Source: Halomonas sp. CH40 (GTDB taxonomy: Bacteria; Pseudomonadota; Gammaproteobacteria; Pseudomonadales; Halomonadaceae). Taken from it: a DNA stretch of 64,000 nt. Below are positions 16,664-25,767 of this stretch, piece by piece. The stretch spans positions 310,001 through 374,000 of the forward strand of contig CP112982.1 of the NCBI GenBank assembly GCA_041875495.1, written 5' to 3'. Position 1 is the first letter of the stretch. Each line of letters starts with the position of its first letter. The notes under the pieces were generated by a model. That model saw only the letters and a program-made list of their open reading frames with translations, ran no database searches and had not been told where the DNA came from. The position numbers were made by a program, and so were the translations under genes.

Positions 16664-16860
16664 TCATTCCCGCGGGCTCTTGGCAAGAATCCATTGTGAA
16701 GCAGGTAACCTGGCATCATTGGGCAAGGTCAAAATGGCTTCCCGATAACCCCATTCGGGAATGACAGGTGTGGGGTGATGTCGGGAATGACAGTGTGGGG
16801 TGATGTCGGGAATGACAGTGCGGTGGTAGTGCATCCGGGAGTGGCAATGCGGTGGTTATT
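16664..16860. repeat. Degenerate REP-like and tandem repeats in a 551-base gene-free gap
   Basis: The gap 16566-17116 holds no gene. It contains CATTCCCGCGGG at 16664, a 7-bp inverted repeat TTCCCGA/TCGGGAA at 16739-16761, and then four head-to-tail copies of a roughly 25-base unit beginning CGGGAATGACAG (starts at 16756, 16782, 16807 and 16836), the last two diverged. CATTCCC/GGGAATG palindromes of this kind are typical of REP-type intergenic elements in gammaproteobacteria. The rest of the gap, 16861-17116, shows nothing beyond the upstream region of the GGDEF/EAL gene. Confidence 0.75.
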
Positions 16861-17116
16861 CGGTCATGACATGGCCTTTTGATCACTGTGTCAGGCGGTG
16901 TCGTTCCCTGTTGGTTGGCGTGTCGCATGATAACGACGCAACCGAGTTCCCATATACGTCAACAGGCCCTAAAGTTGCCTCATGATAGGCCGATATCCTG
17001 CTAAGTATGTATCCAACTTAATCGGTTCAGTTGGCGTACTGGTTCTGTGACGTCTGAAATTATCCAGGCGTTAGCGAATATGTCGGTCATTGCTCATCGG
17101 AGATTACCTTTTATTC

Positions 17117-18988
17117 ATGTGGCCAAATTTTTCCTTTAGTCGTCCTTTGGTGTGGTTGGCGCTGGTGGCGTTGCCGGCCTGTATCTGGGTGCCGGATGCC
17201 ATGCTGCGTATGGTGGCCGCCAGCTTCGTTGGCCTGGGGATCTTTGATGCCTGGTGTCAGGTGCGTAGGCAGAACCAGAAATTACTGATTTCCCAGGATG
17301 CCATTGGCCTGGCCAGTGATGCGGTGGTGATCAGTGACGCCAGTAATCGCGTGCTGGCGGTTAATCCGGCATTTACTGAGATCACCGGCTTTGAAGGAGA
17401 TGAAATCCTCGGCCACAAGCTCGAAACGCTGGCTGCCCCACGCCACGATAAAGCCTTTTACCAGGGCTTCTGGAATACCCTGCAGACGACAGGGCGTTGG
17501 GAAGGGGAGATGTGGAACCGGCGCAAGCATGGTGACGAATATCCTGAATGGCTTAAGGTGCGCGCCGTGACCGACAAGCGCGGTGAGATTACCCACTATA
17601 TCAGTCTGTTTACGGATATTTCTGCCCAGAAAGCCCGGGAGCAGGATTTGCGCCGGATTGGCTATGAAGACCCGCTGACAGGGCTGCCTAATCGTCGTCG
17701 CCTGCACGATTTGCTGGCCTCGCGGCTGCGCCACCTGCGCGCCGGTGAAAGCCTGGATATCGCCCTGGTGGATATTGATGGCCTGAAAACCTTTAACGAT
17801 GGCCTGGGCGTCGAGCAGGGTGATCGCCTGCTGGCGATGTTTGGTCAGCGCCTGGCAAGCCATGTGGCAGGAGGTGTAGTTGGGCGCCTGGGCGGCGACG
17901 AATTTATGGTAATCCGCACCACCACCTTTGATGATCACGATAAATGGATTGCTGGTCTGCGTGACCATATGAGCCGTCCGTTTGAGATCAAGGATCAGTC
18001 ATTGCGCCTGGGCCTGACCATTGGCAGTTGCCGGGCACCGGAAGATGGCAAGGATTCCGGTGTGCTGTTCCAGCGGTTGGAATCGGCGCTATACAACGCC
18101 AAACGCCTGGGGCGTAACAGTAGCCTGCGCTTTCGCCCGGCGCTGGACAAGCAGGATAACCCTCAGCTGGCATTGGTCAGTGATCTGCGTAACGCTCTCG
18201 TCTCTGGTGATCAGCTGGAATTGCACTACCAAACCCAGCACCACCCGGCGAGCGGCGAACTGCTGGGAATGGAAGCCTTACTGCGCTGGCGTCATCCGCG
18301 TGATGGGATGATTTCCCCGGCGGACTTTATTCCCTTGGCCGAACGCCACGGCCTGATGACGGAGCTGGGCAACTGGGTGATCGAAAAAGCCTGTGCCCAG
18401 CAGGCGCACTGGCAGAACAGTGCCATGCCAAAAGTCACCGTGTGGATCAATATTTCGGCCTTACAGTTATTTCACGGTGATCTGGAAAGCCAGTTGGCCG
18501 GTAGCCTCAAGCGTTATGGAATCAAGGCCTCCCAGCTGGGGCTGGAGCTGACGGAATCCGTGCTGCTCGATGAACGCGCGGGGGATATGGGGCCACGCCT
18601 GCAATTACTGCGCGAACAGGGGTTTGCCATCGCCATTGATGATTTTGGCACCGGCTATTCATCGCTGGCTTACCTTAAACATCTGCCCGTGGATAAGGTG
18701 AAGCTGGATCGCGCCTTTATCCGTGAACTGCCCGATAGTAAAGCTGATGCGGCCATCGTTGAGGCGGTGCTGGCCATGGCCAAAGGGATGGGGCTTGCGG
18801 TGATAGCAGAAGGGGTGGAAACCGACAATCAATGCCGATTTCTGGTGGAAGCAGGTTGCCATGCCGTACAGGGCTTTTATTTTGCTCGCCCACTGCCGGT
18901 GTCTGATCTGGAGAAACGTTGGATCGGTAATGCTGGCGGTTCTAACGCCAAGATGGCTGAGCTGGCACCCATTCGTCAAGCGTCCTAG
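17117..18988 (+). CDS. PAS-GGDEF-EAL cyclic-di-GMP signalling protein
   Basis: A 623-residue inner-membrane-attached signalling protein. It begins with two short hydrophobic segments (LVWLALVALPACIWV and MLRMVAASFVGLGIF), followed by a PAS domain (DAVVISDASNRVLAVNPAFTEITGF, ending in the PAC-like ITHYISLFTDIS), a diguanylate cyclase domain with an intact RLGGDEF (GGDEF at residues 259-263) and a phosphodiesterase domain with intact EAL (Glu386) and DDFGTGYSSL. Both enzymatic motifs are kept, so it could make and break c-di-GMP. No RxxD inhibitory site stands before GGDEF. ATG 17117 has GGAG 14 bases upstream; a TTG at 17090 is the alternative. It overlaps the convergent DUF2878 gene by 4 bases. 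Confidence 0.9.
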   Translation: MWPNFSFSRPLVWLALVALPACIWVPDAMLRMVAASFVGLGIFDAWCQVRRQNQKLLISQDAIGLASDAVVISDASNRVLAVNPAFTEITGFEGDEILGHKLETLAAPRHDKAFYQGFWNTLQTTGRWEGEMWNRRKHGDEYPEWLKVRAVTDKRGEITHYISLFTDISAQKAREQDLRRIGYEDPLTGLPNRRRLHDLLASRLRHLRAGESLDIALVDIDGLKTFNDGLGVEQGDRLLAMFGQRLASHVAGGVVGRLGGDEFMVIRTTTFDDHDKWIAGLRDHMSRPFEIKDQSLRLGLTIGSCRAPEDGKDSGVLFQRLESALYNAKRLGRNSSLRFRPALDKQDNPQLALVSDLRNALVSGDQLELHYQTQHHPASGELLGMEALLRWRHPRDGMISPADFIPLAERHGLMTELGNWVIEKACAQQAHWQNSAMPKVTVWINISALQLFHGDLESQLAGSLKRYGIKASQLGLELTESVLLDERAGDMGPRLQLLREQGFAIAIDDFGTGYSSLAYLKHLPVDKVKLDRAFIRELPDSKADAAIVEAVLAMAKGMGLAVIAEGVETDNQCRFLVEAGCHAVQGFYFARPLPVSDLEKRWIGNAGGSNAKMAELAPIRQAS

Positions 18989-19512
18989 CGCTGAGTGGTT
19001 TGCAGCCCCAGTCGCTGGGCATTACGTGCCAGCAGGTAACACAGCAAGCCCCATATGAGCGCCTGCACGGGGAGTAGCCAGGGTGCCAGGCTAACCCCGG
19101 CAAGCACACCGCCGCCGTAGTAGGAAAGCGGCCCGCTGACAGCGCCGGCCAAGGCAGCCAGCCAGGGCAGGCGCCATAGCCAGGTAAGTGAATGCGCCAG
19201 CAGGGTGGCAAACAGTGGCCATAGCATCCAGAGCCACAGTGGCAGTAACCCGAACAGCTGGGTATGGCCGCTGAAATCAAAGCCGCCCAGCAGCGTCAGG
19301 CTACCATCCAGCAGTAACCCAAGCCCTGCAAAGCCTGCCAGCAGGCGCCATTCCCCAGGGCGGGCAATAAACCGCAGATGCCCGCCAATCAGCACAAGGC
19401 CAGTGGCCAGCGCCACCCAAGAGCCTCCCAGCACACACAGCAGCCAGCCGGCCTCAAACCCTACCAGGTTGAAGACCAGCTTGGGCCAGCGGGGCGCAGA
19501 TGCCTGGCTCAT
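18985..19512 (-). CDS. DUF2878 membrane protein, last gene of the photolyase operon
   Basis: A 175-residue very hydrophobic inner-membrane protein with about six transmembrane segments. LVFNLVGFEAGWLLCVLGG at the N terminus and GPLSYYGGGVLAGV near residue 130 match the DUF2878 family. The family has no proven function but recurs with photolyase, SDR, FAD oxidoreductase, DUF1365 and methyltransferase genes in light or oxidative-stress clusters, as here. The ATG overlaps the end of the methyltransferase gene by 4 bases, so translation is coupled. It ends against the convergent GGDEF/EAL gene without a visible terminator. Confidence 0.82.
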   Translation of the reverse strand: MSQASAPRWPKLVFNLVGFEAGWLLCVLGGSWVALATGLVLIGGHLRFIARPGEWRLLAGFAGLGLLLDGSLTLLGGFDFSGHTQLFGLLPLWLWMLWPLFATLLAHSLTWLWRLPWLAALAGAVSGPLSYYGGGVLAGVSLAPWLLPVQALIWGLLCYLLARNAQRLGLQTTQR

Positions 19513-20852
19513 GGCGCGCCGGTCAGCGGTGACGGTTTAGCCTGAGGCTTGGCCAGCACCAGATGGCAGGTGCCAATCGAACGCTCAATAAAGCCGCCTT
19601 CGCAGTAGCACAGGTAATAGCGCCACATACGGATAAAGCGCTCGTCGTAGCCCTGGGCGCGTACCGTCTCCAGGCTGGCCTCGAAACGGTGGCGCCATTC
19701 GCGCAGAGTGCGGGCGTAGTGCTGGCCAATTTCATCCAGGGCTACCATGTTGAGCGACGTCTTGCGCATCACGCTGGACAGCATGGCATGGTGCGACGGC
19801 AGAAAACCGCCGGGGAAGATATAGCGCTTGATAAAGTCCATATCCCGCTTGGCGGATTCAAAGCGCTGGTCGCGGATGGTAATTGCCTGCAGCATGGCCT
19901 GGCCTTCAGCGTTGAGCAGGCTGTCGATCTTGGCCAGGTAGGTATCCAGGTACTGATGGCCCACGGCTTCAATCATCTCAACGGAAATCACCCGATCAAA
20001 GGTGCCGGTAAGTTCGCGGTAATCCTGTTTGAGCAGGGTGATCTGGTCTTCAAGGCCTTCCTGCTGGATGCGCTCGGCGGTGTGGTTGTACTGCTCTTCG
20101 GAAATGGTCGTGGTGGTGACCTTGCAGCCCCGGCTCTTGGCCGCATGAATGGCTAGCCCACCCCAGCCGGTGCCAATCTCAAGCAGGTGATGGTGCGGCT
20201 GAACATCCAGCTTTTCGAGCATGATATCCAGCTTGTAGGTGGAGGCTTCCTCCAGGCTGGCTTCCGGGTAGGGGAAGACGGCGCTGGAATACATCCAGTG
20301 GGCCTGGTCAAGAAAAGTCGCAAACAGATCGTTGCCGATATCATAGTGCGCCGCAATATTGCGCTTGGAGCCGGTAACGCTGTTGCGCTGGAAACGGTAG
20401 GCCAGGTTCAAAAGCCAGCGGGTAAAGCGCGCGCTGCCATTTTCCATTTCACCGTTAACCTGATCCAGGTTGATGGCGAACAGGCGAATCAACGCCACCA
20501 GATCATCGGCATCCCAGTCATGATCCATATAGGATTCTGCAGCCCCCACGGTGCCGCCAAAGGCCAGGCGTTTCCAGACGCGAGGATGGCGCACCACTAC
20601 GGTCACCTGCAAGGGGCCGCCCTGGCCAAGGTGGTAGGATTGGCTGCCATCAATCAGGGTAATCTGGCCGCCCAGCATGGCATCCAGCTGTTTGATCAGC
20701 CGCGGTTTGAGCCAGCGGGTCAGCCTGCCTTCACGGGGTGTCTGGGAAAGATCGCTCTGGGCGGGTGCGCCGGTGGATGCGGGGGCCGCCGCCAGAGACG
20801 CAGACGAAACAATATTGGGGGTTGCGGAGCGTGACGAGCGCAAACGGGTCAT
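19509..20852 (-). CDS. Cyclopropane-fatty-acid-synthase-like SAM methyltransferase
   Basis: A 447-residue soluble enzyme of the CFA synthase family. The SAM-binding loop reads HHLLEIGTGWGGLAIHAA, followed by TTTISEEQYNHTAERI, DRVISVEMIEAVGHQY and FIKRYIFPGGFLPSH, all typical. The first 35 residues (Ser/Ala-rich) look dispensable. CFA enzymes add a methylene bridge to double bonds of membrane lipids; cluster paralogues such as this one, next to an FAD oxidoreductase and DUF1365, can instead methylate fatty acids on the way to furan or branched products in alphaproteobacteria. Which product is made here is not visible. The start is shared with the stop region of the DUF1365 gene (1-base overlap). 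Confidence 0.88.
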   Translation of the reverse strand: MTRLRSSRSATPNIVSSASLAAAPASTGAPAQSDLSQTPREGRLTRWLKPRLIKQLDAMLGGQITLIDGSQSYHLGQGGPLQVTVVVRHPRVWKRLAFGGTVGAAESYMDHDWDADDLVALIRLFAINLDQVNGEMENGSARFTRWLLNLAYRFQRNSVTGSKRNIAAHYDIGNDLFATFLDQAHWMYSSAVFPYPEASLEEASTYKLDIMLEKLDVQPHHHLLEIGTGWGGLAIHAAKSRGCKVTTTTISEEQYNHTAERIQQEGLEDQITLLKQDYRELTGTFDRVISVEMIEAVGHQYLDTYLAKIDSLLNAEGQAMLQAITIRDQRFESAKRDMDFIKRYIFPGGFLPSHHAMLSSVMRKTSLNMVALDEIGQHYARTLREWRHRFEASLETVRAQGYDERFIRMWRYYLCYCEGGFIERSIGTCHLVLAKPQAKPSPLTGAP

Positions 20853-21637
20853 TATGGCGTCTCCTTGCGTTGCGGATGGTCAAAAATGGGTACGCGTTTC
20901 AGCCAGAGGCGCAGCGCTTCAAAATGAATGCCGGCCACGGTTTTCAGGCTTATCCACGGCTGGCGGGCCAGGGTTGAAAGCAGCACCCGGCGGGTGGCCG
21001 GTGCCGCTTCCAGCATCAGGGTGGCATCAAACTGGCGGGCAGGTGCGTGGCTGGCCGGTTGGTTGTGCCAGTTTTCCATATGCATCAATAGCTTGTCGCC
21101 AGGTGTATTGAATCGCCAGCGATAGGTCATATCCATGGGGTTGAACGGCGAAACGTGCATATCCTTGGCAAAGATGGCGCCATGGCTGTGGCGTTCGGGG
21201 TCAACCCGGCAGGCGTAGCAGGTGCGTTCCCGCCACGGCATATTGGTGACTTCACCTAGCACGGCGGCCAGACGATCCTGTTCATCAAAGGCGTAGTACA
21301 TCGAAATCGGGTTGAAGACGGTACCCAGGGTGCGCAGCTGGGTGAGGACACAGATACGCCCTTGAGGCGCTTCGCCCAGCTGGCGGGTCAGTTCCTGGCG
21401 AACGGCCTCCTTGAGGGGCAGTTCGATCGGGGCGAGGTAATCTTCACGCCGGAAACGCGCCAGTGCCTTGCGGCGGGCACTGAAGCCGGGCACACCGTCG
21501 AACAGGCTCGGCAGCTCATCCAGGTCCAGCCAGGCCATCCATACCTGATAGCTGAAATGGTGCTCACGCGGGGTAAAGCGGCGATGGCGCAGGGTGCCGC
21601 GATAGATACGCGAGCGTGGCGCGCTGTCTGCTGTCAT
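20852..21637 (-). CDS. DUF1365 family protein
   Basis: A 261-residue soluble protein matching DUF1365: RIYRGTLRHRRFTPREHHFSYQ-type start (seen as RGTLRHRRFTPREHHF), LDLDELPSLFDGVPGFSARR, LRTLGTVFNPISMYYAFD, and HVSPFNPMDMTYRWRF, where conserved His, Asn and Pro are kept. The function is unproven; the gene nearly always sits between an amine-oxidase-like FAD enzyme and a CFA-type methyltransferase, so a step in lipid modification is a reasonable inference. It overlaps the FAD oxidoreductase gene by 4 bases. Confidence 0.87.
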   Translation of the reverse strand: MTADSAPRSRIYRGTLRHRRFTPREHHFSYQVWMAWLDLDELPSLFDGVPGFSARRKALARFRREDYLAPIELPLKEAVRQELTRQLGEAPQGRICVLTQLRTLGTVFNPISMYYAFDEQDRLAAVLGEVTNMPWRERTCYACRVDPERHSHGAIFAKDMHVSPFNPMDMTYRWRFNTPGDKLLMHMENWHNQPASHAPARQFDATLMLEAAPATRRVLLSTLARQPWISLKTVAGIHFEALRLWLKRVPIFDHPQRKETP

Positions 21638-23022
21638 CCTACCCCCTCGCCAATACCTTGCTGGGGCATCAGGTCATGGGCGGGCAGGGCATCCGGCGTT
21701 TTTGGGGGCTGGGCGGCCTCATCACAGCCCAGTGCCCGGGCAACTCGCAGGGCACTCCAGACGCCGTCTTCATGAAAGCCGTTACGCCAGTAGGCGCCGC
21801 AGAAATGGGTGCGGCCCACGCCGGATATCTCAGCATGGCGCTGCTGGGCGGCGTAGCCGTCCAGGGTGAACTGGGGGTGGGCGTAGGTGAAGCGGCCCAG
21901 CACCTTGTCCGGGGCAATGCTGTCGCTGTCGTTCAGGGTGACGCAGAAGGTGGTATCAGAATCCAGGCGCTGAAGGATATTCATATCATAAGTCACCGAT
22001 ACGCGCTCTTCGGCATCGCGCTGGTCAAGGCGGTAGTTCCAACTGGCCCAGGCGCGGCGGCGGCGCGGTAGCAGGCGGGTGTCGGTGTGCAGTACCACCT
22101 CGTTATCCTGGTAGGGCATGGCGCCGAGAACTTCACGTTCGGCCTCGGTTGGGTCGCTGAGCATGGCCAGTGCCTGGTCGCTATGGCAGGCCAGCACCAC
22201 CTGGTCAAAACGCTCATTGCCGTCAGCAGTGGTCAGCGTGACGCCGGCGCTATCGCGGGTAATCGCCTTGACCGGGGTGTTCAGCCGAATGCGCGAGGCG
22301 TAGGGCGCGGTCAGGGCAGGAATATATTGCCGGGAACCGCCGATCAGGGTGTACCACTGGGGCCTATGGTTGACTGACAGCAGGCCGTGATTACGGAAGA
22401 AACGCACGAAAAAGGTCAGCGGGAAGGCGCGTAGGTCACTAATACTGGCCGACCAGATGGCTGCCCCCATGGGCAGTAGATAGCGGCGCTGGAAGGCCTC
22501 ACCGTAGCCCTTGTGATCAAGGTATTCACCTAGCGTCATGCCGTTGGGCAGGCGCTCACTGTCAAGGTCCTTGGTGGCCTCGCGGTTGAAGCGCATGATA
22601 TCGCCAAGCAGGCGGTAAAAGGACGGGCGTAGCAGGTTACGCCGCTGGGCAAATAACGAGGTCAGGGTGTGGCCGTTGTATTCAAAATCCTGGTCGGTTT
22701 CATGCACCGAAAAGCTCATCTCGGTGGGCTGGGCGGCGACTCCCAGAGTCTCCAGCAGGCGCTGGAAGTGCGGATAGGTCCAGTCATTGAAGACGATAAA
22801 ACCGGTGTCGATGGCGTAGTGTTCCGGGCCGTTTTTACCGGGCACTTCCACATCAATGGTGGCGGTGTGCCCACCTAGGCGTTCTGCGGATTCGAACAGG
22901 GTGACCTCATGCTGGGCAGAAAGGTACCACGCCGCCGCCATGCCGCTGACGCCGCTGCCCACCACGGCAATACGCTGGGAGGCCTGAAGCGGGCTAGCCT
23001 GTGAAGTGGAAGGCTGATTCAT
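21634..23022 (-). CDS. FAD-dependent amine-oxidase-like oxidoreductase
   Basis: A 462-residue flavoprotein of the NAD(P)-binding Rossmann/amine oxidase type. After a Ser/Gln-rich leader the dinucleotide site reads VVGSGVSGMAAAWYLS, followed by LFESAERLGGHTATIDV, a family motif, and a C-terminal FAD segment HFCGAYWRNGFHEDGVWSAL. The same protein type is found in CFA/DUF1365 clusters and in the furan-fatty-acid pathway of Rhodobacter, where a flavoprotein desaturates a methylated lipid. The substrate here is inferred only from context. It overlaps both neighbours by 4 bases. Confidence 0.88.
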   Translation of the reverse strand: MNQPSTSQASPLQASQRIAVVGSGVSGMAAAWYLSAQHEVTLFESAERLGGHTATIDVEVPGKNGPEHYAIDTGFIVFNDWTYPHFQRLLETLGVAAQPTEMSFSVHETDQDFEYNGHTLTSLFAQRRNLLRPSFYRLLGDIMRFNREATKDLDSERLPNGMTLGEYLDHKGYGEAFQRRYLLPMGAAIWSASISDLRAFPLTFFVRFFRNHGLLSVNHRPQWYTLIGGSRQYIPALTAPYASRIRLNTPVKAITRDSAGVTLTTADGNERFDQVVLACHSDQALAMLSDPTEAEREVLGAMPYQDNEVVLHTDTRLLPRRRRAWASWNYRLDQRDAEERVSVTYDMNILQRLDSDTTFCVTLNDSDSIAPDKVLGRFTYAHPQFTLDGYAAQQRHAEISGVGRTHFCGAYWRNGFHEDGVWSALRVARALGCDEAAQPPKTPDALPAHDLMPQQGIGEGVG

Positions 23023-23804
23023 TGCGGCTCTCCTTGCGAGCGGGTCATGCGCAAACCAATGGCGTGGCGTAAACGCGGGGGCAGAATGCCCAGCAGTTTG
23101 ACGATATAGGTAAAACGACGTGGAAAGTGAATATCGAGCCGACCTTTGGCCAGACCATTGAGCAGCGCATCGGCCGCCTGTTCGGCAGAAATACGCATCG
23201 GCATGGGGAAATCATTGAGATCGGTCAAGGGGGTTTTGACAAAACCAGGATGAATTAGGCTGACCCGAATGCCCTCCTGATCCAGCCCCAGGCGCAGGGA
23301 CTCCAGAAAGTAGCTGATAGCGGCCTTGGAGCCGCCATAGGCCTCGGCGCGGGGTAAGGGCACATAGGCCGAGGCGCTGGAAGTGGCTGCCAGCAGCGGA
23401 TGGCCGCCTTCCTTGCGCGCAGCGCGTAGCAGCGGCAAGGCGGCTTCCACGCAATACAGGGTGCCGTAGAGGTTGGCATCGAAGACCCGTTTGATCAGGG
23501 CCATATCAAAATTCTGGGCATCCAGATATTCGCAGGTGCCCGCGTTGAGCAGGGCGATATCCAGAGCGCCCAGGCGGGTTTCAATCTGCCAGGCGGCGTC
23601 AAGCACCGCCTGTTGGTCGCTGATATCCAGCGGAAGAGCAATGGCATTCGGGCGCTCACCGCAAAGTGCCGCGAGCTTGTCAGCGTTGCGTGCGCTAAGT
23701 ACCACCTGATGACCCTCATCAAGCAGTTGGTTGGCAACGGCTTCACCAATCCCGGATGTCGCACCGGTCAGCCAGACACGCTGAGGGGTTGACCATCGGC
23801 TCAT
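23019..23804 (-). CDS. Short-chain dehydrogenase/reductase
   Basis: A 261-residue SDR enzyme. The N-terminal cofactor loop is TGATSGIGEAVANQLL, the NAG-type motif appears as ALLNAGTCEY, the catalytic Ser lies in ATSSASAYVPLPRAEAY and the Tyr-x-x-x-Lys pair in AYGGSKAAISYF. Residues after IHPGFVKTPLTDLNDFPMP form the substrate loop; the C terminus (FPRRFTYIVKLLGILPPRLR) is basic and amphipathic and may touch the membrane. It belongs to the compact operon containing the photolyase, with a 4-base overlap to the FAD oxidoreductase gene. The substrate is unknown. Confidence 0.9.
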   Translation of the reverse strand: MSRWSTPQRVWLTGATSGIGEAVANQLLDEGHQVVLSARNADKLAALCGERPNAIALPLDISDQQAVLDAAWQIETRLGALDIALLNAGTCEYLDAQNFDMALIKRVFDANLYGTLYCVEAALPLLRAARKEGGHPLLAATSSASAYVPLPRAEAYGGSKAAISYFLESLRLGLDQEGIRVSLIHPGFVKTPLTDLNDFPMPMRISAEQAADALLNGLAKGRLDIHFPRRFTYIVKLLGILPPRLRHAIGLRMTRSQGEPQ

Positions 23805-23829
23805 GACTCTCTCCTTGGTTGCGCGGCCT

Positions 23830-24261
23830 TCAGCCCGCGCGGCGTTTCAATAAACGTATCAGCCCACCCAGTACGGGGACATGTTCATACAGCATGGCGC
23901 CGGCATCGAAGTAGTCACGATGGCGGGAAACCCGGCCGTCATCTGCAAAGGTCAGGTGTGAGCAGCCATCAACGCTGATCACTTTACCCCCGGCCAACCT
24001 GGGGTGAGCAAAGCTCATTGTCCAGGTAACAAAAGCGGTTTCCCCGTGACGCTGACGATGGTGATAACGAAACCGGCATTCACTGACATTGGCGTACATA
24101 CCCGCAAAATATTCTTCCAGTGCCGCCCGTCCCTCAACGGTATGTAAAGGGTCGCTGAATACAATGTCCTCAGTATATACCTCGTATAGCTTTTCTGTAC
24201 AGGTGTTGTCTAGTTTGTTAAAGAAGGCGCAGAACGCATCAAGCGCCGTGTCCTGTGACAT
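23830..24261 (-). CDS. SnoaL/NTF2-like protein
   Basis: A 143-residue cone-shaped NTF2-fold protein as judged from LYEVYTEDIVFSDPLHTVEGRAALEEYFAGMY, with later FVTWTMSFAHPRLAGGKVISVDG and HRDYFDAGAMLYEHVPVLG. Such proteins act as small enzymes or binding proteins for hydrophobic ligands, and are standard members of photolyase/SDR/CFA clusters. The start at 24261 (MSQDTAL) is preferred because CCGGAG stands 6-7 bases before it; an in-frame ATG 30 bases further upstream has no ribosome site. It lies 20-50 bases after the photolyase gene and 25 before the SDR gene. Confidence 0.85.
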   Translation of the reverse strand: MSQDTALDAFCAFFNKLDNTCTEKLYEVYTEDIVFSDPLHTVEGRAALEEYFAGMYANVSECRFRYHHRQRHGETAFVTWTMSFAHPRLAGGKVISVDGCSHLTFADDGRVSRHRDYFDAGAMLYEHVPVLGGLIRLLKRRAG

Positions 24262-24310
24262 GACGAACTCCGGTAAGGATAACGGTGGCATATAACAAGG
24301 CCGCGACAGG

Positions 24311-25720
24311 CTAGTCTTTCAGGGCCTTGAACGCATCCAGCGCCCGCTGGCGCGCCATCTTGTGGTCCACAATCGGCGCCGGATAATCTAGCTGGGTCAA
24401 TAGATCCCTGGGTGGGGAGTGGCGTGCCTTGGCGGGTAACTGTTCCAGTTCAGGCAACCAGTGGGCAATAAAGTTGCCTTCCGGGTCGAAGCGGCTGGAC
24501 TGGGTGGTCGGGTTGAAAATGCGGAAATAGGGCGCGGCATCCGTGCCGGTAGAAGCCGCCCACTGCCAACCGCCATTGTTGGCGCAGAACTCGCCGTCCA
24601 CCAGATGCTGCAGAAAAAACGCCTCGCCGCGGCGCCAGTCGATCAGCAGGTGCTTGCTCAGGAACATGGCGGTAATCATGCGCAGGCGATTATGCATCCA
24701 GCCAGTGGCGACCAGCTGGCGCATGGCGGCATCGACAATCGGATAGCCGGTGCGCCCTTCGCACCAGGCGGCAAAGGCGTCGTCATCGTCACGCCAGGCC
24801 AGATGGCGGGTATGGGCTTGAAACGGCTGATGCTGGCATACCTGAGAAAAGCCAACAGCAACATGCTGGTAAAACTCCCGCCAGATCAGCTCGCTTACCC
24901 AAGCAACAAGGCCGGCATCGCCGTCGGCCAGGCTGCCGTTTTCACTCAGCACGGCCTGCATGCACTGGCGCCAGGAAATCATCCCCAGCGCAAGGTAGGC
25001 GGAAAGTTCGCTGGTACCGCGCACATGAGGGAAATCACGCTGGGATTGATAGTAGCGGCCTCGAAAACGTAAAAACCGCTCAAGCTTATCGGCAGCGGCC
25101 TGCTCACCGGCGGGCCATTGGCGCCCACCTACTGGCTGGGTATCCATGGCGGGCAGAGCAGGCGTGGCATCACTTGGGATATCCAGCGGCGCCTGAGGTT
25201 CAGGCGTGTTACGCAGTGCCAGCTGTTCAGGCTGGATGTTTTTATGCCAGGCCTTGGAAAAGGGCGTAAAGACGCCGTAGTAGTCGCCCTTGCCGGTCAA
25301 CAGGGTGCCGGGGGCAAAGGCGATGGCATCGTGGTAGCCGTGAACGCTCAGCCCGGCCGATTGGCAATGCTCGATAACCGCCTGGTCGCGGCGCTGCTCG
25401 TTAAGCGGATATTCATGATTGAAATGCAGGCCTTCAGCGCCCAGCCGTTGTGCAAGCTCTGCCAACTGCCGGGGGGCCTGTTCGAAGGTGCCACTATCAC
25501 ACTGAAGCAGCGGGATATTCAGCCCTGCCAAAGCATCTTTCAAGGCATCAACGCCGCGCGCTAAGAAGTCCAGCTTGTTAGCGCCATGACCATGGGCTTG
25601 CCATTGCGCGATATTGTGGAGGAAGACTGCCACCACAGGGCCTTTTTTAGCCGCAGCGGCTAGCGCGCTGTTGTCGTGGATACGTAAATCGGTACGAAAC
25701 CAAACCAACTGCAGCGCCAT
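24311..25720 (-). CDS. phrB: Deoxyribodipyrimidine photolyase
   Basis: A 469-residue class I CPD photolyase, which repairs UV-made cyclobutane pyrimidine dimers with blue light. The N-terminal antenna domain starts LVWFRTDLRIHDNSAL; the FAD domain holds LIWREFYQHVAVGF, the GYPIVDAAMRQLVATGWMHN segment (DNA and FAD contact), HLLIDWRRGEAFF and the highly conserved NNGGWQWAASTGTDAAPYFR region with the electron-chain Trp residues. Length matches E. coli PhrB (472). The start ATG 25720 has GGAGACAC in front. It follows the LitR-like regulator by 47 bases, within the same transcript. Confidence 0.95.
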   Translation of the reverse strand: MALQLVWFRTDLRIHDNSALAAAAKKGPVVAVFLHNIAQWQAHGHGANKLDFLARGVDALKDALAGLNIPLLQCDSGTFEQAPRQLAELAQRLGAEGLHFNHEYPLNEQRRDQAVIEHCQSAGLSVHGYHDAIAFAPGTLLTGKGDYYGVFTPFSKAWHKNIQPEQLALRNTPEPQAPLDIPSDATPALPAMDTQPVGGRQWPAGEQAAADKLERFLRFRGRYYQSQRDFPHVRGTSELSAYLALGMISWRQCMQAVLSENGSLADGDAGLVAWVSELIWREFYQHVAVGFSQVCQHQPFQAHTRHLAWRDDDDAFAAWCEGRTGYPIVDAAMRQLVATGWMHNRLRMITAMFLSKHLLIDWRRGEAFFLQHLVDGEFCANNGGWQWAASTGTDAAPYFRIFNPTTQSSRFDPEGNFIAHWLPELEQLPAKARHSPPRDLLTQLDYPAPIVDHKMARQRALDAFKALKD

Positions 25721-25741
25721 AGTGTCTCCTGTCGAGGAATA

Positions 25742-25767
25742 TCAGAAACGTCTGTCAGAAACGTTTG
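25742..25767. repeat. 13-bp tandem duplication between phrB and the MerR-type gene
   Basis: TCAGAAACGTCTG (25742-25754) is followed by TCAGAAACGTTTG (25755-25767), one mismatch. Together with the adjoining stop codon of the regulator, the TCA (TGA on the minus strand) occurs three times at 13-base spacing. It looks like a small slippage duplication of the gene end. Confidence 0.8.

Noticed and set aside
16756..16860. CRISPR-like array in the 25-bp repeats
   Set aside because: Units are head to tail without spacers, diverge from one to the next, and no cas gene is near.
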